Positions 32,927-45,010 of a stretch of 64,000 nt of DNA are shown here, one piece after another. The position numbers and the translations under genes were made by a program. The stretch lies in assembly GCA_033032865.1 (NCBI GenBank), contig JAWHQI010000004.1, positions 22,550,001-22,614,000 of the forward strand, given 5' to 3'. The notes under the pieces are model-generated. The model did not search any database. It saw only the letters and a program-made list of their open reading frames with translations, and was not told the origin of the DNA. Origin of the DNA: Dactylorhiza incarnata (lineage: Eukaryota > Streptophyta > Magnoliopsida > Asparagales > Orchidaceae). The stretch's first letter is position 1. Every line of letters begins with the position of its first letter.

Positions 32927-34815
32927 ATGGCGTCTCATGATCTCGCTTTTCCTGAGGGTCAAGGGGTTAGTCGACCACCTCTCTTTACTGGGTCAGATTT
33001 TAACTACTGGAAAAATCGAATGATGTGTTTTCTTATGACCATGGATGTAGAAGTATGGAACATGGTAGAAGTGCGGCACTCTCCGCCTACAACTGTAGTA
33101 GGAGAGGCGACATTAGCAAAACCTAAGGATAAATGGGATGACAACGATAAACTTAAGTGTAAAAATAATGTTAAAGCAATGAACGCTTTATATTGTGCTT
33201 TAAATAGGACTGAGTTTAATAGAATTTCTGCATGCACTACTGCTTATGATATTTGGAATCAATTAGAAGTAACTCACGAAGGTACATCACAGGTGAAAGG
33301 TGCAAAGCTGTTTCAACTGGAATCTGAATACGAGAAATTCAGGATGGACACGGAAGAGGACATCAACTCCATGTACACTCGCTTCACAAAGATTGTCAAC
33401 GCATCAAAGGCACTTGGAAAGACCTACTCCGACGGGGACTTGGTGAGGAAAATCCTTCATTCCTTACCCCCAAGGTTCAACCCGAAGGTGACAGCCATCT
33501 CAGAGTCGCACAACTTAAGAACACTCCAGATCGAGAACCTCATTGGGAATCTCAAAACCCATGAGGTAGAACTGCAAATCCAACATGAAGAATACAACAA
33601 AGAGCCGAAGAAAAAGGCGTTGGCACTAACATCAAAGAAGGAGTGCACCGAAGAGGACGATGATGATGAAGAAGGACTCCTGGTGAAGAACTTCAAAAAG
33701 TTCATCAGGAATCCAGAAAGAAGGAACACATTCAGAAAATTCTTCCAAAAGGACACTCGACGAAAGGGATCTTCCTCTTCATCTAGGAAAGAAAAAGGAA
33801 GCGATGACGATGAAGAAAGGCCGCCTCCAGAATGCTATCACTGCAGAAAAACCGGGCACATTCGGAGCCAGTGCCCAAAATACCAAAAGGAACGGAAAGA
33901 ACAAATGAAAGCAAAAGAAAAGAAGAAAGTGCTGAAGGCCGCTACTTGGGATGACTCGTCCTCTGAAGAGTCAAACGGTTCTGAGTCAAGTAGTGAGGAG
34001 GAAGCAAACTTGTGCTTGATGGCCAAAAGCGACGACGACAACACAGTGTTCTTAGCGACACTGAGGTATATCCTCCTACCTTTGAAGAACTTTATGATAA
34101 ATTTGTTTTATTAAATCATGAAAATGAATCTATTATGAAAGAAAATCGTAGGCTCACAAAAAATTTAGTCTATCTTGAAAAAAGAAAAGTTTCATGTCAA
34201 GAATGTGAGCACTCTTTATTCATGATAAAAGAACTTGAAGTTTCTCTCTCTAATGCCCTTTCACAAAACAAAATCATTACAAAAGAAAAAGGGGACTTAG
34301 AGAGAAAATTGAAAACTTCTATATTTCAAATTGAAAAGAACAAAAAAGTTTTTGAAAACAAATGTGTTATGATTGTTCAAGAAAATACATCTCTTAAAAA
34401 ACAAAATCAAAAACTCAATTTAGCCATAACCAAATTCGGGATTGGTCAAAAATCCCTGGATAAGCTTCTGGCTAATCAATGTTTTGGGTCTGGAAAAATC
34501 AGACTCGGATATAAAAGTGAACACTGCCGCCCGACGGTAACTACTAAAGCAAGCGGTAGCTCTAAAGTTAAAAATTCTTCTAGTTTTTCTTATACACAAA
34601 CACCATCCAGCAAGGGCAACATAGAAACTCAGAAAAGGGTCTCAACCCCCTTTATTTCGTGTGCAAATTGTCTTAAATTTGGACACACGTCTGGCTCTTG
34701 TAGGAATATAATAAATCAACGGTCATTAAAACAAATCTGGGTACCTAAGAAATCCACTTACTCTATGGGTGGTACCTCTTGGGTATCTGGGTCTTTACTC
34801 TCATCCTCTTTCTAG
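32927..34815 (+). pseudogene. gag: gag of Sirevirus C, one frameshift
   Basis: Frame 1 (32927-34114) has the UBN2-like capsid region (YWKNRMMCFLM, AYDIWNQLEVTHEGT, FTKIVNASKALGKTY) and a knuckle CYHCRKTGHIRSQC near residue 305. After a frameshift near 34055 the second frame (to 34815) has a 150-residue coiled coil, a second knuckle CANCLKFGHTSGSC and the KQIWVPKK end. The total of about 625 residues suits the enlarged gag of Sireviruses, whose C-terminal half is known in some members to bind dynein light-chain-like proteins. A TAG at 34813-34815 separates it, in the same frame, from pol. Confidence 0.9.
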
Positions 34816-34845
34816 ATTTGCAGGAAGGCTAAGGAAACAGAAGAC

Positions 34846-37800
34846 GTGTGGTATTTGGACTCAGGCTGCTCCAAACACATGACGGGCAATAAAGCAAATT
34901 TCCTTAGCCTAGAAAAGAAGAAAGGAGGAATAGTAACGTTTGGCGACAACGGCAAAGGAAGGATCATGGGAGTTGGTACAGTGGGTAACACATCTTTTCT
35001 TATATCAAATGTGCTTTATGTGAAAGGATTAAAACACAACCTAATATCTATAAGTCAATTGTGTGATAAAGGTTTAGATGTACTTTTTGAATCTTCCACT
35101 AACCTTTGCAAGATTGTTAATCCTAAAACAAAAGATGTGTTATTAACTGCACCTATAATTCATAATGTTTACATAGTTTCATTTCATGATCTTTCTAAAT
35201 CATCTATAAAATGTTTTATAACAAAAAATGATGAATTAGAATTATGGCATAGACGCTTAGGCCACGCTAGTACAAAGCTCATCTTAAAACTAGCAAAAAG
35301 AGAATTGATTAGAGGATTGCCTAAGTTGAATGGAAATATATCTTCATTATGCTCTCCATGCCAGAAAGGCAAATTTACTAAGACATCTTTTAAAAGTAAA
35401 AATGAAATTTCTACATCAAAACCTCTACAATTAATTCATATGGATCTTTTTGGTCCCATTAACACTGCAAGTCTTGGTGGTAGATTATACACTTATGTTC
35501 TCATAGATGACTATTCTAGATATTGCTGGACTCTATTTCTCTCCTCCAAATCTGATGCGTTTTGCGAATTTTCAAAACTATGTACTCGCATTCAAAATGA
35601 ATTAGATTTAAAAATAAAATGCATTCGCTCAGATCATGGAGGTGAATTTGAAAATGAAAATTTTAAATCTTTTTGTGACTTGTTAGGTATTAAGCATGAG
35701 TTCTCTGCTCCACGCACACCTCAACAAAACGGTGTTGTAGAATGGAAAAATAGGACAATACAAGAACTTGCACGCACAATGCTATCTGAATATAAACTAC
35801 CTAAGTATTTTTGGGCAGAAGCCGTAAGCACTGCATGCTATGTAATGAATAGAGTTATGCTTCGCCCATCATTATCTCTCACACCATATGAACTCTACTA
35901 TCAAAAGAAACCTAACGTATCGTATTTTAGAGTTTTTGGATGTAAATGCTTCATTCTCAATACAAAAGACTCTTTAGGAAAATTTGACGAAAAATGCGAT
36001 GAAGGAATATTTCTTGGTTATTCTTCAACTAGTAAAGCATATAAAATATTTAATAAAAGATCAAACAAGGTTGAAGAGTCAATTAATGTCAGATTTGATG
36101 AGTGTGTTCCATGTGCAGAAAAGCTCCCTACAGGTACCGATGATGAACCTTTGCCATCCTTGGAGCACGACGAAGAAGAACCATCCAAAGAGGAGGAGGA
36201 GAAGTCAAAAGAAGATGAATATGTACCTCCAAGCATTCTAAACTTCTCTAGAAATCATCCAAAGGAGCTAATCATTGGGGAACCTTCTACTGGGGTAAGA
36301 ACACCATCCTCTCTTCATGAAACATTTTCAAATATTTGCTTTGTATCTGAAATTGAACCTAAAAACGTCTCCACCGCTTTAAATGACGAATTTTGGTTTT
36401 TGGCAATGAATGAAGAGTTAGGACAATTTGAAAGAAATAAAGTTTGGAATTTAGTAGAAAGACCATCTAATCATCCTATTATTGGCGTAAAATGGATTTT
36501 TAAAAATAAACTAGATGGTGAATCTAGGATTGTAAGAAATAAAGCACCCTTAGTTGCTCAAGGCTATTCACAAATCGAGGGGGTAGATTTTGAAGAAACT
36601 TTTGCACCCATAGCTCGCTTAGAATCTATACGAATATTTTTGGCATTTGCAAGTTTTAAAAGAATAAAATTATTTCAAATGGATGTTAAAAGTGCTTTTT
36701 TAAACGGGTTTATCAAAGAAGAAGTCTATGTAGAACAACCCCCCCGGTTTCATAAATGAAAGATTTCCAAATCATGTTTACAAATTAGAAAAAGCGCTTT
36801 ATGGTTTAAAGCAAGCGCCCCGTGCCTGGTATGATCGTCTTACATCATTTTTGTTAGAGCACGGTTATGTTATGGGAAGTGCAGACAACACACTCTTCAT
36901 TAAGCATAAAAATAACGAATTAATTATTCTACAAATATATGTTGATGACATCATTTTTGGAGCCACTAATGAAGAGTTGTGTAATGAAGTAGTCTTAATA
37001 ATGAAAAATGAATTTGAAATGAGTCTTGTAGGAGAACTATCATATTTTCTTGGTTTTCAAATTTCACAACGAACTGATGGTATTTTTCTGTGTCAATCAA
37101 AATATGTCCACGATATGCTTAAACGATTTGGATTTGAAAATCTTAAACAAGCTTCTACTCCTATGAGTGCTTCTTTAAAACTAGGAAAAGATGAATCTGG
37201 AATTTCCATTGATCAAACGCTATATAGAGGAATGATAGGTTCTCTTCTTTATTTAAGTGCATCTAGACCAGATATAATGTTTGCCGTATGTTTATGTGCT
37301 CGCTTTCAAGCCAATCCAAAAGAATCTCATTTAAAAGCGGTAAAACGTATTTTTCGCTATCTAATAGGGTCATCTAAACAAGGATTATGGTACCCACATA
37401 ATGACTCCTTCACACTCCACGGCTATTCCGATTCGGACTACGCCGGGTGCTCACTAGATAGAAAAAGCACTAGCGGTACGTGTCACTTTTTAGGACCCTC
37501 TTTAGTTGCTTGGTCTAGTAGAAAACAATCTTCGGTTGCACTCTCCACCACGGAGGTCGAATATATCGCACTTGGTAGTTGTTGTGCACAAGCGTTATGG
37601 ATGAGCCAAACACTAGAGGACTTTGGATTTCATCTCAAAAACATAGATCTTAAATGTGACAACAAAAGTGCAATAGACCTCACATATAATCCTGTACACC
37701 ATTCTAGATCCAAACACATCGACGTTCGTCATCATTTCATTAGGGATCACATTAAGAAAGAAAATGTAAAAGTAAGCTTCATTGGGACAGACTCTCAACT

Positions 37801-37885
37801 CGCTGACATATTCACTAAACCTCTTCCCGATGCACGATTTCGTTTATTACGACTTGAGTTAGGTGTGCTAGATCTTACAAGTTAA
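34846..37885 (+). pseudogene. pol: pol of Sirevirus C (PR-IN-RT-RH), one frameshift
   Basis: Protease [13 protein letters not shown]; pre-integrase zinc region [10 protein letters not shown] with CSPCQKGK; integrase core [16 protein letters not shown] and [13 protein letters not shown] (the usual Arg after VVE is Trp); RT starting VKWIFKNK with [11 protein letters not shown] and YVDDIIFGA; RNase H with YSDSDYAGC, STTEVEYIA and KHIDVRHHFIR, ending at TAA 37883-37885. A single extra C in a seven-C run (about 36738-36745) shifts the frame in RT; this may be real or a sequence error. Confidence 0.95.
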
Positions 37886-38036
37886 AACATGCTCACAAAT
37901 ACAAACTTCTTCACTTTTAACCATCAAAAACATCTCCTAAAAATCTGCTCTTTCAGCACGAAACTACTATTGGGACACCTAATCAGGATCAACAATCAAA
38001 AAATTTAAACTCCTCGAAAATTGTGTACTGTATTCC

Positions 38037-38065
38037 GCGCTAGCGCTAGCGCCGGCGCTAGCGTG
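38037..38065. repeat. Palindrome cluster after pol
   Basis: CGCGCTAGCGCTAGCGCCGG followed by CGCTAGCG; about 150 bp after the pol stop, the same place as 8003-8029 in element A. Confidence 0.85.
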
Positions 38066-38818
38066 ACTTTCTGATTTTCTGCATTTTTAAAATTTTGAAA
38101 AATTCCAAAAATTATGTTACTAGATATGTACTACTTGTTTTTGCACCACTAATTTTATTTAAATTTTGAAAAATCAAAAACAAAACTATAAAAGACAAAA
38201 TTCCAAAAATATGTTTTGCTCTTGTTTAAAGCTTTTGTCATTTACCAAAATCAAATATAAAATTACAAAAGACAAAAACCAAAAAGAAAATGTTTTGCTT
38301 TTATTTAAAGTTTTTTTTAAATCAAAATACAAAAACATAAAACTTAAAAACAATCCAAAAATTTTGTATTTTTTTTAACATCAAGCATGATTTAAATCTA
38401 TTCTTTAGAGTCTCTATAATGTTACAATTAATTTTTAAACTTCTTTAACATTGCTTTTATCATGCTTTGATCTATCTATTAATATGTGCATCAATAATAA
38501 TTAGAAAAGTTTGTGTAGGACTAAGCTTAGCATGCCTCTAAGTATGAGTAAATGTTTTATGTTTGATAATGATATTATTTCACTCACCTTTTGGCTTAGT
38601 CTACTTGTGCTTCTTAATCTAAGAATGCTTGCTAATATATTGTAATTGTACATAAAATTAAAATTGCACAAGTATCTTACCTACACAACATTTATTTGCA
38701 CTATTAAATATTAAGAAGAGTGGTTAAAATTTCTTCTTTAAAGTGTTTGCAAAGCAAGTGTAATCGGAGAACTTTGTTCAAATCAAAACTCATCATAACC
38801 TTGACAAAGTCACCTCCA

Positions 38819-38879
38819 CCAAGCACTACTTGAACCTCCTGATAAGTCTTAATAAGAATTGTGGGGTTGAGCACCTTGG
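38819..38879 (+). ncRNA. Conserved hairpin 1 of element C
   Basis: 61-nt counterpart of 8741-8801. CCAAG/CTTGG and an AACC/GGTT inner stem; the inner pairs differ from element A but can still pair in part. Confidence 0.45.
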
Positions 38880-38999
38880 ATAGATTAGTAAAATGTCTTG
38901 TGCAAACTCTTCATTTTAAAAATAAAACCTCTTCTTCTTAAGTACACCGGATCACAAAAAAAAAACAAAAAAAAAACAAGAATAAAATTATGTGATCCC

Positions 39000-39060
39000 C
39001 CAAGCACTACTTTGCACCCTGATAAGCCTTCATAAGCATTGTGTGTGCAAAGCACCTTGG
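39000..39060 (+). ncRNA. Conserved hairpin 2 of element C
   Basis: 61-nt counterpart of 8916-8976 with a CTTTGCAC/GTGCAAAG stem preserved. Confidence 0.5.
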
Positions 39061-39709
39061 TTGTTGTACATTTTACTTTGTGCTTAAAAGTGTGTGGAAG
39101 TAAAATTATTTGTGTTTTATTGTGCACTTTACTCTATATTTGTCTTGTATTTTTTGGTTAACACACTTGTTCACTTTATTCAAAATACACTTGTGCACAT
39201 CATTATCTTCCATAACACTTCTTCTCATGAGTATTGGATCCTAATGCTAATTCTATACTTACTCTTTATTTATAAACTGCACTAGATAACCTAGCATGAT
39301 TTCTACAATGTTTAGTTTGTTTTTTGAAATTATGAATTACCATAACATTGTAGTACTCTCTCTTGTGATAATATTTATTCATGCTTGGTTTCTTCATTGG
39401 TAAAATTAAACTCTTATTTAACCTTTGATGTACAAAACATCTTCTTTAAGAAATTAAAACTTCAATATTTTTTGGGTTATCACTTCTTCTACAAGATGTT
39501 TTCTTTTAAGTCTTCCGCACCTTTGCATTATGCTACAAAACTCTGATTTATGAAAATGCAGATACTCAAACTCTAATCTAATTCAATGAAAAGAATTCTA
39601 CAACTCCTTATCATTTCCTTCTCTCAAAGCTCGATCATGCCTATTAAACTTATTACAACAGCTTGAAGTGGTGTCTCCCTACCCTCTTTTGCTAATAACA
39701 AAGGGGGAG

Positions 39710-39963
39710 AACTAATATGATAAAATGCAAAAGGGGGAGAACTAACATGATAACATATCTAACATGCTTAATTCAGTTAAGAACATATTAGGAGAAACAT
39801 ATAGGGGGAGCATGTATTTAGGGGGAGCAATACTAAAATGCTATAATCATTATTTATCCTAAGTCATCCTTGTCACACACACACAAATATGTTTCTTCAT
39901 GCTTATTTAGATTAATGCTCTGATTTATCATTAATGGATTTGTTATTATCAAAAGGGGGAGTT
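39710..39963 (+). other. Multiple polypurine tracts of element C
   Basis: AAAGGGGGAG-type tracts at 39710, 39729, 39802, 39820 and the terminal one at 39951-39960. Repeated PPTs before the 3' LTR are a described Sirevirus trait. Confidence 0.85.
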
Positions 39964-41094
39964 TGTTGGAACACGGTCTTCCGCATCTCCTAGGTTTGAG
40001 AATAACAAATCCTATGTGTGTATTTAATCTTGTGTGATCTAAGTGTGCAGGATAACAGGTCAAAATGACTCAAGGTTTACATATGGTGGTTGCCCCCGAA
40101 ATTGAGCCATCAACTCCAAACTGATCACTAGCGCAGGCCATAGTGGATAGCGCCGGCGTTAGCTCGATGCACAGAAGGCTTGCTGGAATTGTTGCCTCGG
40201 ATTGAAGATCTTGCCGCGCAAAGAGTTTCTTAACTTGGGATAGCGCCTGCGGTAGTGGATAGTGCCGGCGGTAGCATGACTCACTTAAGGCATAGAGCAA
40301 GTGGTTGCCGCGGATGGGAGATTCTGCCGCGCAAAACGTTGCCTAATCCGGGCTAGCGCCGGCGGTAGCGCTAGCGCCGGCGGTAGCGCGTGGGCTATAA
40401 AAAGGACCCAAGTCCTCTCGTTTCAGACATCACATCAGAGAGAGATATTGAGTGATAGAATTCCAGAGGCTATCTTGGCCGAAAGTTGATGTGCTAGCGA
40501 AGCTCTGCAAAACTTCTGAAGGAGAATCTCATCACGCCGGATCAGATCGAAGTCCGCTTCTACAACGCTTATTCAACGGCGGATCTTCGTCTCCAACTTC
40601 AGAAGTTCATCTTGAGGGAGTTCTTATTTCTTTATTGTTATTTCATATTCCTCTTTGTAAACGATTAGTGAAATCGCCTCGTGTTGGCGACTAGGTCTGG
40701 GTAGGACTTAGGGGGAAAATCGCCTCGTGTTGGCGACTAGATCTAGGCTAGGTCTAGGGGAGCTTGAGGCCACATCCGGGGAGGGATTGGCTAGAGCGGC
40801 TTGAGGCCGAATCCGGGGAGGATAAGGCTAGGGCCACCGGTTTGTGGGGAAGCGAGTCGGGATAGAAAACCAAAAGAGTTCTTTTCGATTTTAGCTTTGA
40901 TTTCTAGCTTTCATAAGAGATCATATTTTGTAATCATGTTTCTCAAGTTAATAAAATCATACTTTATCTGATTAGTCTTGATCTTCTTCATTATCATATT
41001 CAAAGCTTTTTCTAAAATATTCAAAATATTTATAAAATCTTTAAAACCCTTATTCACCCCCCCCCCCCCTCTAAGGGCGCCTACCGATCCAACA
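39964..41094 (+). repeat. 3' LTR of element C
   Basis: Matches the 5' LTR except for a few substitutions, a shorter C run (13) and one extra palindrome unit upstream of the TATA box (40350-40388). TATA at 40396-40405. Confidence 0.93.
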
Positions 41095-41289
41095 CTCAGG
41101 TCACGGGCGTGACCTAGGGCGTGACTTAGGAAATTTTGCATTTTTGACCTGAAAATTCAGAAAACTTAAGTTAGCACTAAAAGTAGGAAAATGAACCAAA
41201 ATTGCATTAAGGTAAACAACAATAAGCAAAAAGTAAGAGTAAATAACCTAAAAATAACCTAATTAAACTAACTAGATTTAGCATTATCA
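41095..41289 (-). repeat. Start of 5' LTR of element D
   Basis: After the right TSD of C (41095-41099) the GTCACGGGCGTGAC array continues and the LTR ends at 41289, which is its minus-strand start TGATAATGC. It cuts into the Tat-type antisense gene at 41287. Confidence 0.75.
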
Positions 41290-42603
41290 GTCCTCACGAC
41301 CGTAGAGGCCGAAGGCGAGGGCGAACGCCTCACCCCCGGTCTTGCCGTCCTCTACCCAGGAAGGGAGCAGAGAGGAGCAGGCGACCTTGTTCTGGTCAGG
41401 GTCCCACGCGAGCACCGGTTCGCCGACCACATCCACCAGCTTCATGTCGAGCCCGAAGTTAGCATGGCTCGACGGCTTGGGCCTGGCGGCCGTCTCCCCT
41501 GGCTCGCCCCCCTCTTTGGCAAGCTCCTGATCCGCAGCGGAAGGAGAGGGGAGATCAGGTTCAGACAGGTACACGACCTCCTTCGCCTTGGCAGCAGAGG
41601 GAGCCTTCTTGGTCTTCTTCACCGCCCCCTGTGAGGCAGGCTGGCGTTAGGGAGGAGGGTGCTTCTTTCCCGACGAAGAGCTCGGAACGTCGCGGCAGGC
41701 CTCGGCGACCGCGCGCGCGAGCGAGCTGAAGGTGAGGGAAGAGGGAGGCGCATGAGGTGGGTTGAGTGGGAGTTCACGCTGTCCTACGAAGATAACGGGG
41801 AACGTTAGACAATCGAAGGAGGAGGAAGTAAGAAAGTTGACAAGTGCGAGTCAAACCTTCTCCCAGAAGGACGGGTGGCAGGAGGTCCACTCGCTCTCGG
41901 AGGAAGGCGACCTCGAAGTTTTTTCCCTTGAGATACTGGTACAGGGCCGCATCACAACCCCCTAGCGAGGTCGGAGGACGGTAGGCAGCCTCGTCTCGCT
42001 GGGTGGGAGCGTAGGAGACGTTGCCGAAGGGACCCTTCACCAGGACGAAATTCTGCGTCCAATAATGAGATTTGTTCACCGTCTCGCAGATGGTGACATG
42101 CTGGCTCGTGAAGTGAGCCGTCCCGTCCCTATACGCGCGGAACAAAAAGACCTTGCGAAAGACGAGCAGGCTGAACTCGATCCTCTCCGCCCTGAGATAA
42201 CTGGCGAACGCGACCACCACGGCGATCGCGCTCGGCGTTAGTTGGCTCGGCAGAATGCCAAAATACTTGAGCACCTGGAAAGGTCGACAAGGCTTAAGCG
42301 CCATTCGCAAAGCGAGTCAGGGATATAAGGGGCGAGAAATAAATATATCTAGCGCACTTCCGGCCAGAGTGGGAGTCGCAACCCATTTTCAAAGTGGGCA
42401 ACGGGAATGGCAAGTTCGTCGGGATGTGGGTCGCTGATGGTGTCCCTATCGGTAGGGAAGCGAGCCACAAAACTGTAGTGGATGTACTGGTCAGCGGCGA
42501 CCTGGTACTCCTCTTTCGTAAGGTTGGCGTAATAAAAAATGCCATCGAGGAAGGCCCTGGCACACTTGGATCGCCCCTCAGCTTCCGCCTCGCCGACCAT
42601 GAT
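41287..42603 (-). pseudogene. Antisense gene E2: putative gypsy-type transposon domain protein
   Basis: Minus-strand gene with ATG at 42601-42603 (MVGEAEAEG). Exon 1 42603-42358, exon 2 42274-41857, exon 3 41783-41287; the two introns (42275-42357 and 41784-41856) have GT/AG ends and keep frame. The protein carries the plant domain known as putative gypsy type transposon: HFENGLRLPLWPE|VLKYFGILPSQLTPSA, FRKVFLFRAYRDG, NKSHYWTQNFVLV and YRPPTSLGGCD. An in-frame TAA near 41649 and truncation by LTR D at 41287 make it a pseudogene. The domain's function is unknown. Confidence 0.75.
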
Positions 42604-42723
42604 GTCTGGGATCCGCGGAATCACAAAGGTCGCTAGGGCGAGCTAGATCTGTGAGAGAAACAGAAAGAGAGAGAGCGCGAGGGAGTAACAGTAAATGCGG
42701 TGGTTGGAAAGGAAAAAGGTCGG

Positions 42724-42732
42724 CTATTTATA
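42724..42732 (-). promoter_or_regulatory. TATA box of antisense gene E2
   Basis: CTATAAATAG on the minus strand, about 120 bp before the ATG; GCGAG motifs lie upstream (42830-42960). Confidence 0.65.
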
Positions 42733-43111
42733 GAAATGAAAAAGGCGGGAAGAAGCCGAAGCGTCGGTATCTGCGGATAGCGGATTCGCGCGGTACTCCT
42801 CCGCCTCCTGGGATCCGATGCGCTCCCGGCGAGTCAACACCCCATCAAAGCTTTCTCCCATTGGCGAGCTAGCGCTAAATAATAAATCATAAAAAAACAA
42901 GGGCAGTACGCGAGTGCGAGTAATAGAAACACAAACGTAATCCGCGCAAGAGCGAGCCAGGTAGGGTGAAAGAAGAGATAAAGAACAGGGAAAATAAAGG
43001 GCTCGCAAGGGAGTCAAAGTATCATTATTACAAACTCATAAGAATTGTTCGCGGCCCCTCCTATCGAAGAGGAGGGGGGAAGAAAAACAATAAAAAGCAG
43101 TACTAGGATCC

Positions 43112-44327
43112 TCAATATCGCAGCCATTTCCAGCGACCGCGACCCCGGACACCAGAACGAGGGGGGACTCGCGGGTAGTGATACTCGCGAAGTGACCGGC
43201 TCGTCTGGCTCGTCAGCCGCATGTAGTCATCGATACGAGCAATGTACACCCCGGGGGAGGTCGCGTCACCATGATCGGTCGACCGTATCTCAGCGAGGAT
43301 GCGTGCGTTCGCGTCCTCCATCGCGGCGAACCTTTCTTCATTGGCGAGCCGATCCAGCCTCTTCATGTAGATCCCTCAGCAGGGTGGTATGCTTCTGGAA
43401 TATCTCAGTGACCCGCCTCTTCATTCGCTCTGGATCGCTGGGATCCCCCAGAAAGTCGGCGACCTGACTCGGCGAGGGGGGTGGAGACATCTCCAACGCT
43501 CCAGATTCTGACTCGGAGAGAGGGGTCGTAGGATTACCTGCGAAGTAGGAATCAACGACAAAGTGAAAAACAACACTTGGTGGCGACAGTCTAACCTAGT
43601 GGAGGAATTTGAGTACTGGGCCACGGCCGGGAGGTGCCCGGCTGGCCTCGGAATGCTTCAATAAAGGCAGGAGTGAGGGCCTTACCCAGACCGGAGGCGA
43701 GCGCGGGCCTGGAGCAAAGTCCAGACTCGGCAATCAATGTCCCTCCCGGGCTCCTCTGACCCAGTAAGCCGAATCCAGGAGTAAGGATAGTCTGATTCGG
43801 CATGATGGGCGAGTTCGCCGGAGGAGGAACTTGATCCTCTGGGGGCGCGAGAGGAGACACTGCATGAAAAGTAAGTGTGATTTAACGAGTCAAGGGACAT
43901 GAAGGAAGACGAGGTAAGTCGCTCACCTCGTTGCGAAGGCGAGTCCTGTCGGCCGACGACCCTCACATCCAAAAGAAGAGCGTCAGCCCCACCCATAGAG
44001 CGGAGGCGGTTCTCCGTGATTGGCCTTCCTGATGCGCTCTCGTCCGGAGGATCATTCTGCGAATGGGATAAATAAGGTCGAAAAGGAAGAACATCAAATG
44101 GGCGAGCTTGGCGATAATACCTGCGAGGCGAGCCCGTCATCAGTAGAGTGTGGCGAAGAGGAAGACCCTCCCCCACCAGCCGCGCGCCGAACGGCCTTTG
44201 CCGTTCTTAGGGAAGGCAGAGGCGGAGAGCGTCGCGGAGAATTCCAGGAGGTGATGACAGCGGTCTTCCCCTTCTGGGCCGCTTGCGAAGCCTTTAGGCG
44301 AGCCAACATCTCATCTTTTTTCGACAT
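43112..44327 (-). pseudogene. Antisense gene E1, unknown protein, four exons
   Basis: Starts MSKKDEMLARLKA at 44327. Exons 44327-44121, 44056-43927, 43859-43686 and 43537-43112 are joined by GT-AG introns of 64, 67 and 148 bp that keep frame (phases 0, 1, 1). About 310 residues: a Ser/Pro/Gly-rich N half, then a helical part (VADFLGDPSDPERMKRRV, ANEERFAAMEDANARI) and a basic Arg-rich end. One frameshift near 43365 in exon 4. No known domain recognised. It lies between gene E2 and the 3' LTR, antisense to the Tat-like element; antisense ORFs in this position are known in Grande/Retand-type elements. Confidence 0.6.
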
Positions 44328-44400
44328 CGCGTTGAGACCCGCGGTGAGTAAGAAAAGATAGAGAAGAATAAAAAGTTCAGGTGACGGCCATGGAGGGTGA

Positions 44401-44408
44401 TATTTATA
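44401..44408 (-). promoter_or_regulatory. TATA box of antisense gene E1
   Basis: ACTATAAATATC on the minus strand, about 75 bp before the ATG and divergent to the LTR TATA at 45155. Confidence 0.7.
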
Positions 44409-44484
44409 GTAATGGGCATGGGGCCCACCGAAAGATTCTCGCCACGTCACCAAGGGGCCGGCGAATATCAAGGGTTGGATGATT

Positions 44485-44512
44485 CTTCGCGAGCCTAAAT
44501 AGCCTCGCGAAG
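44485..44512. repeat. Perfect 9-bp inverted repeat before the LTR
   Basis: CTTCGCGAG and CTCGCGAAG separated by 10 bp, just before the purine tract GAAGAGCGGGGA. Confidence 0.7.
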
Positions 44513-44559
44513 AGCGGGGATTGTGTACAACCCCGATATTCGCCTAGTGGATGATCGAA

Positions 44560-45010
44560 TAAGAGTAATGCGAGCCAGCGCTCGACGGAGTCCAGGCAGC
44601 GCTCGACGATCCCATCTCGGCGGATCTGCTGGGACGAGCACTTAGCCAGCTGCTCGCGAGAGGGAGAGAGAGTCAAGAGTGCGAGCGGGGCAAGAGTGCG
44701 AACGGGGTCTTCGTAGGCCATTCACCCAAAGGGGGGAGCCAGATCCATCAAAGGTCGCCCGCGTGAAGAGGCGCGCGTCAAGTTTCTGCGTGCCAGAGCT
44801 ACGAGGTCGACCAGCAAGAAGGCGAGCGAGCCAGGTGCTCGCTGAATGCTCGCAAGGAAGCGAGCGAGCTAGAAACTCGCCGAAGGATCGCGAGAAGACA
44901 TGCGAGCCAGATTTCCTCCAAAGTCTCCGTGATCGACGAGTCTCAGTCGGGGTCGGCGAGCTCAGCCCGACGCCCGACGAAGTGCGGGCCGCGTTCGATG
45001 AATCATCTGC
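44560..45010. promoter_or_regulatory. GCGAG/CTCGC array between divergent TATA boxes
   Basis: About 18 copies of GCGAG or CTCGC plus GCGCTCGACG at 44578 and 44602 and GCGTTCGATGAA at 44991. The array separates the minus-strand TATA at 44401 from the plus-strand TATA at 45155. Confidence 0.7.

Larger units (their letters stand above)
37886..39963 (+). other. 3' internal untranslated region of element C
   Basis: AT-rich, noncoding, colinear with 7854-10487 of element A. Holds the palindrome cluster 38037-38065, hairpins at 38819 and 39000, and five purine tracts at the end. Confidence 0.8.
31765..41094 (+). mobile_element. Element C: nearly intact Sirevirus (Ty1/copia)
   Basis: 9.33 kb, with LTRs of 1114 and 1131 bp, PBS, a long gag with coiled coil and two CCHC knuckles, full pol with all catalytic motifs and a 2.1-kb 3' untranslated region with several polypurine tracts; the last two are hallmarks of Sireviruses. 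The LTRs differ at few positions, so it is a recent insertion into LTR D. Three lesions break the frame: a frameshift in gag near 34055, a TAG between gag and pol and one extra C in RT at about 36738-36745. Confidence 0.95.

Noticed and set aside
34846..34860. Obligatory stop-codon read-through between gag and pol of C
   Set aside because: SIRE1 is known for suppression of a stop before its envelope-like ORF, but one copy with other lesions cannot show that the TAG here is functional.
38166..38378. Lys/Asn-rich 70-codon ORF in the 3' region of C
   Set aside because: Translation of an A-rich untranslated region; no counterpart frame is kept in element A.
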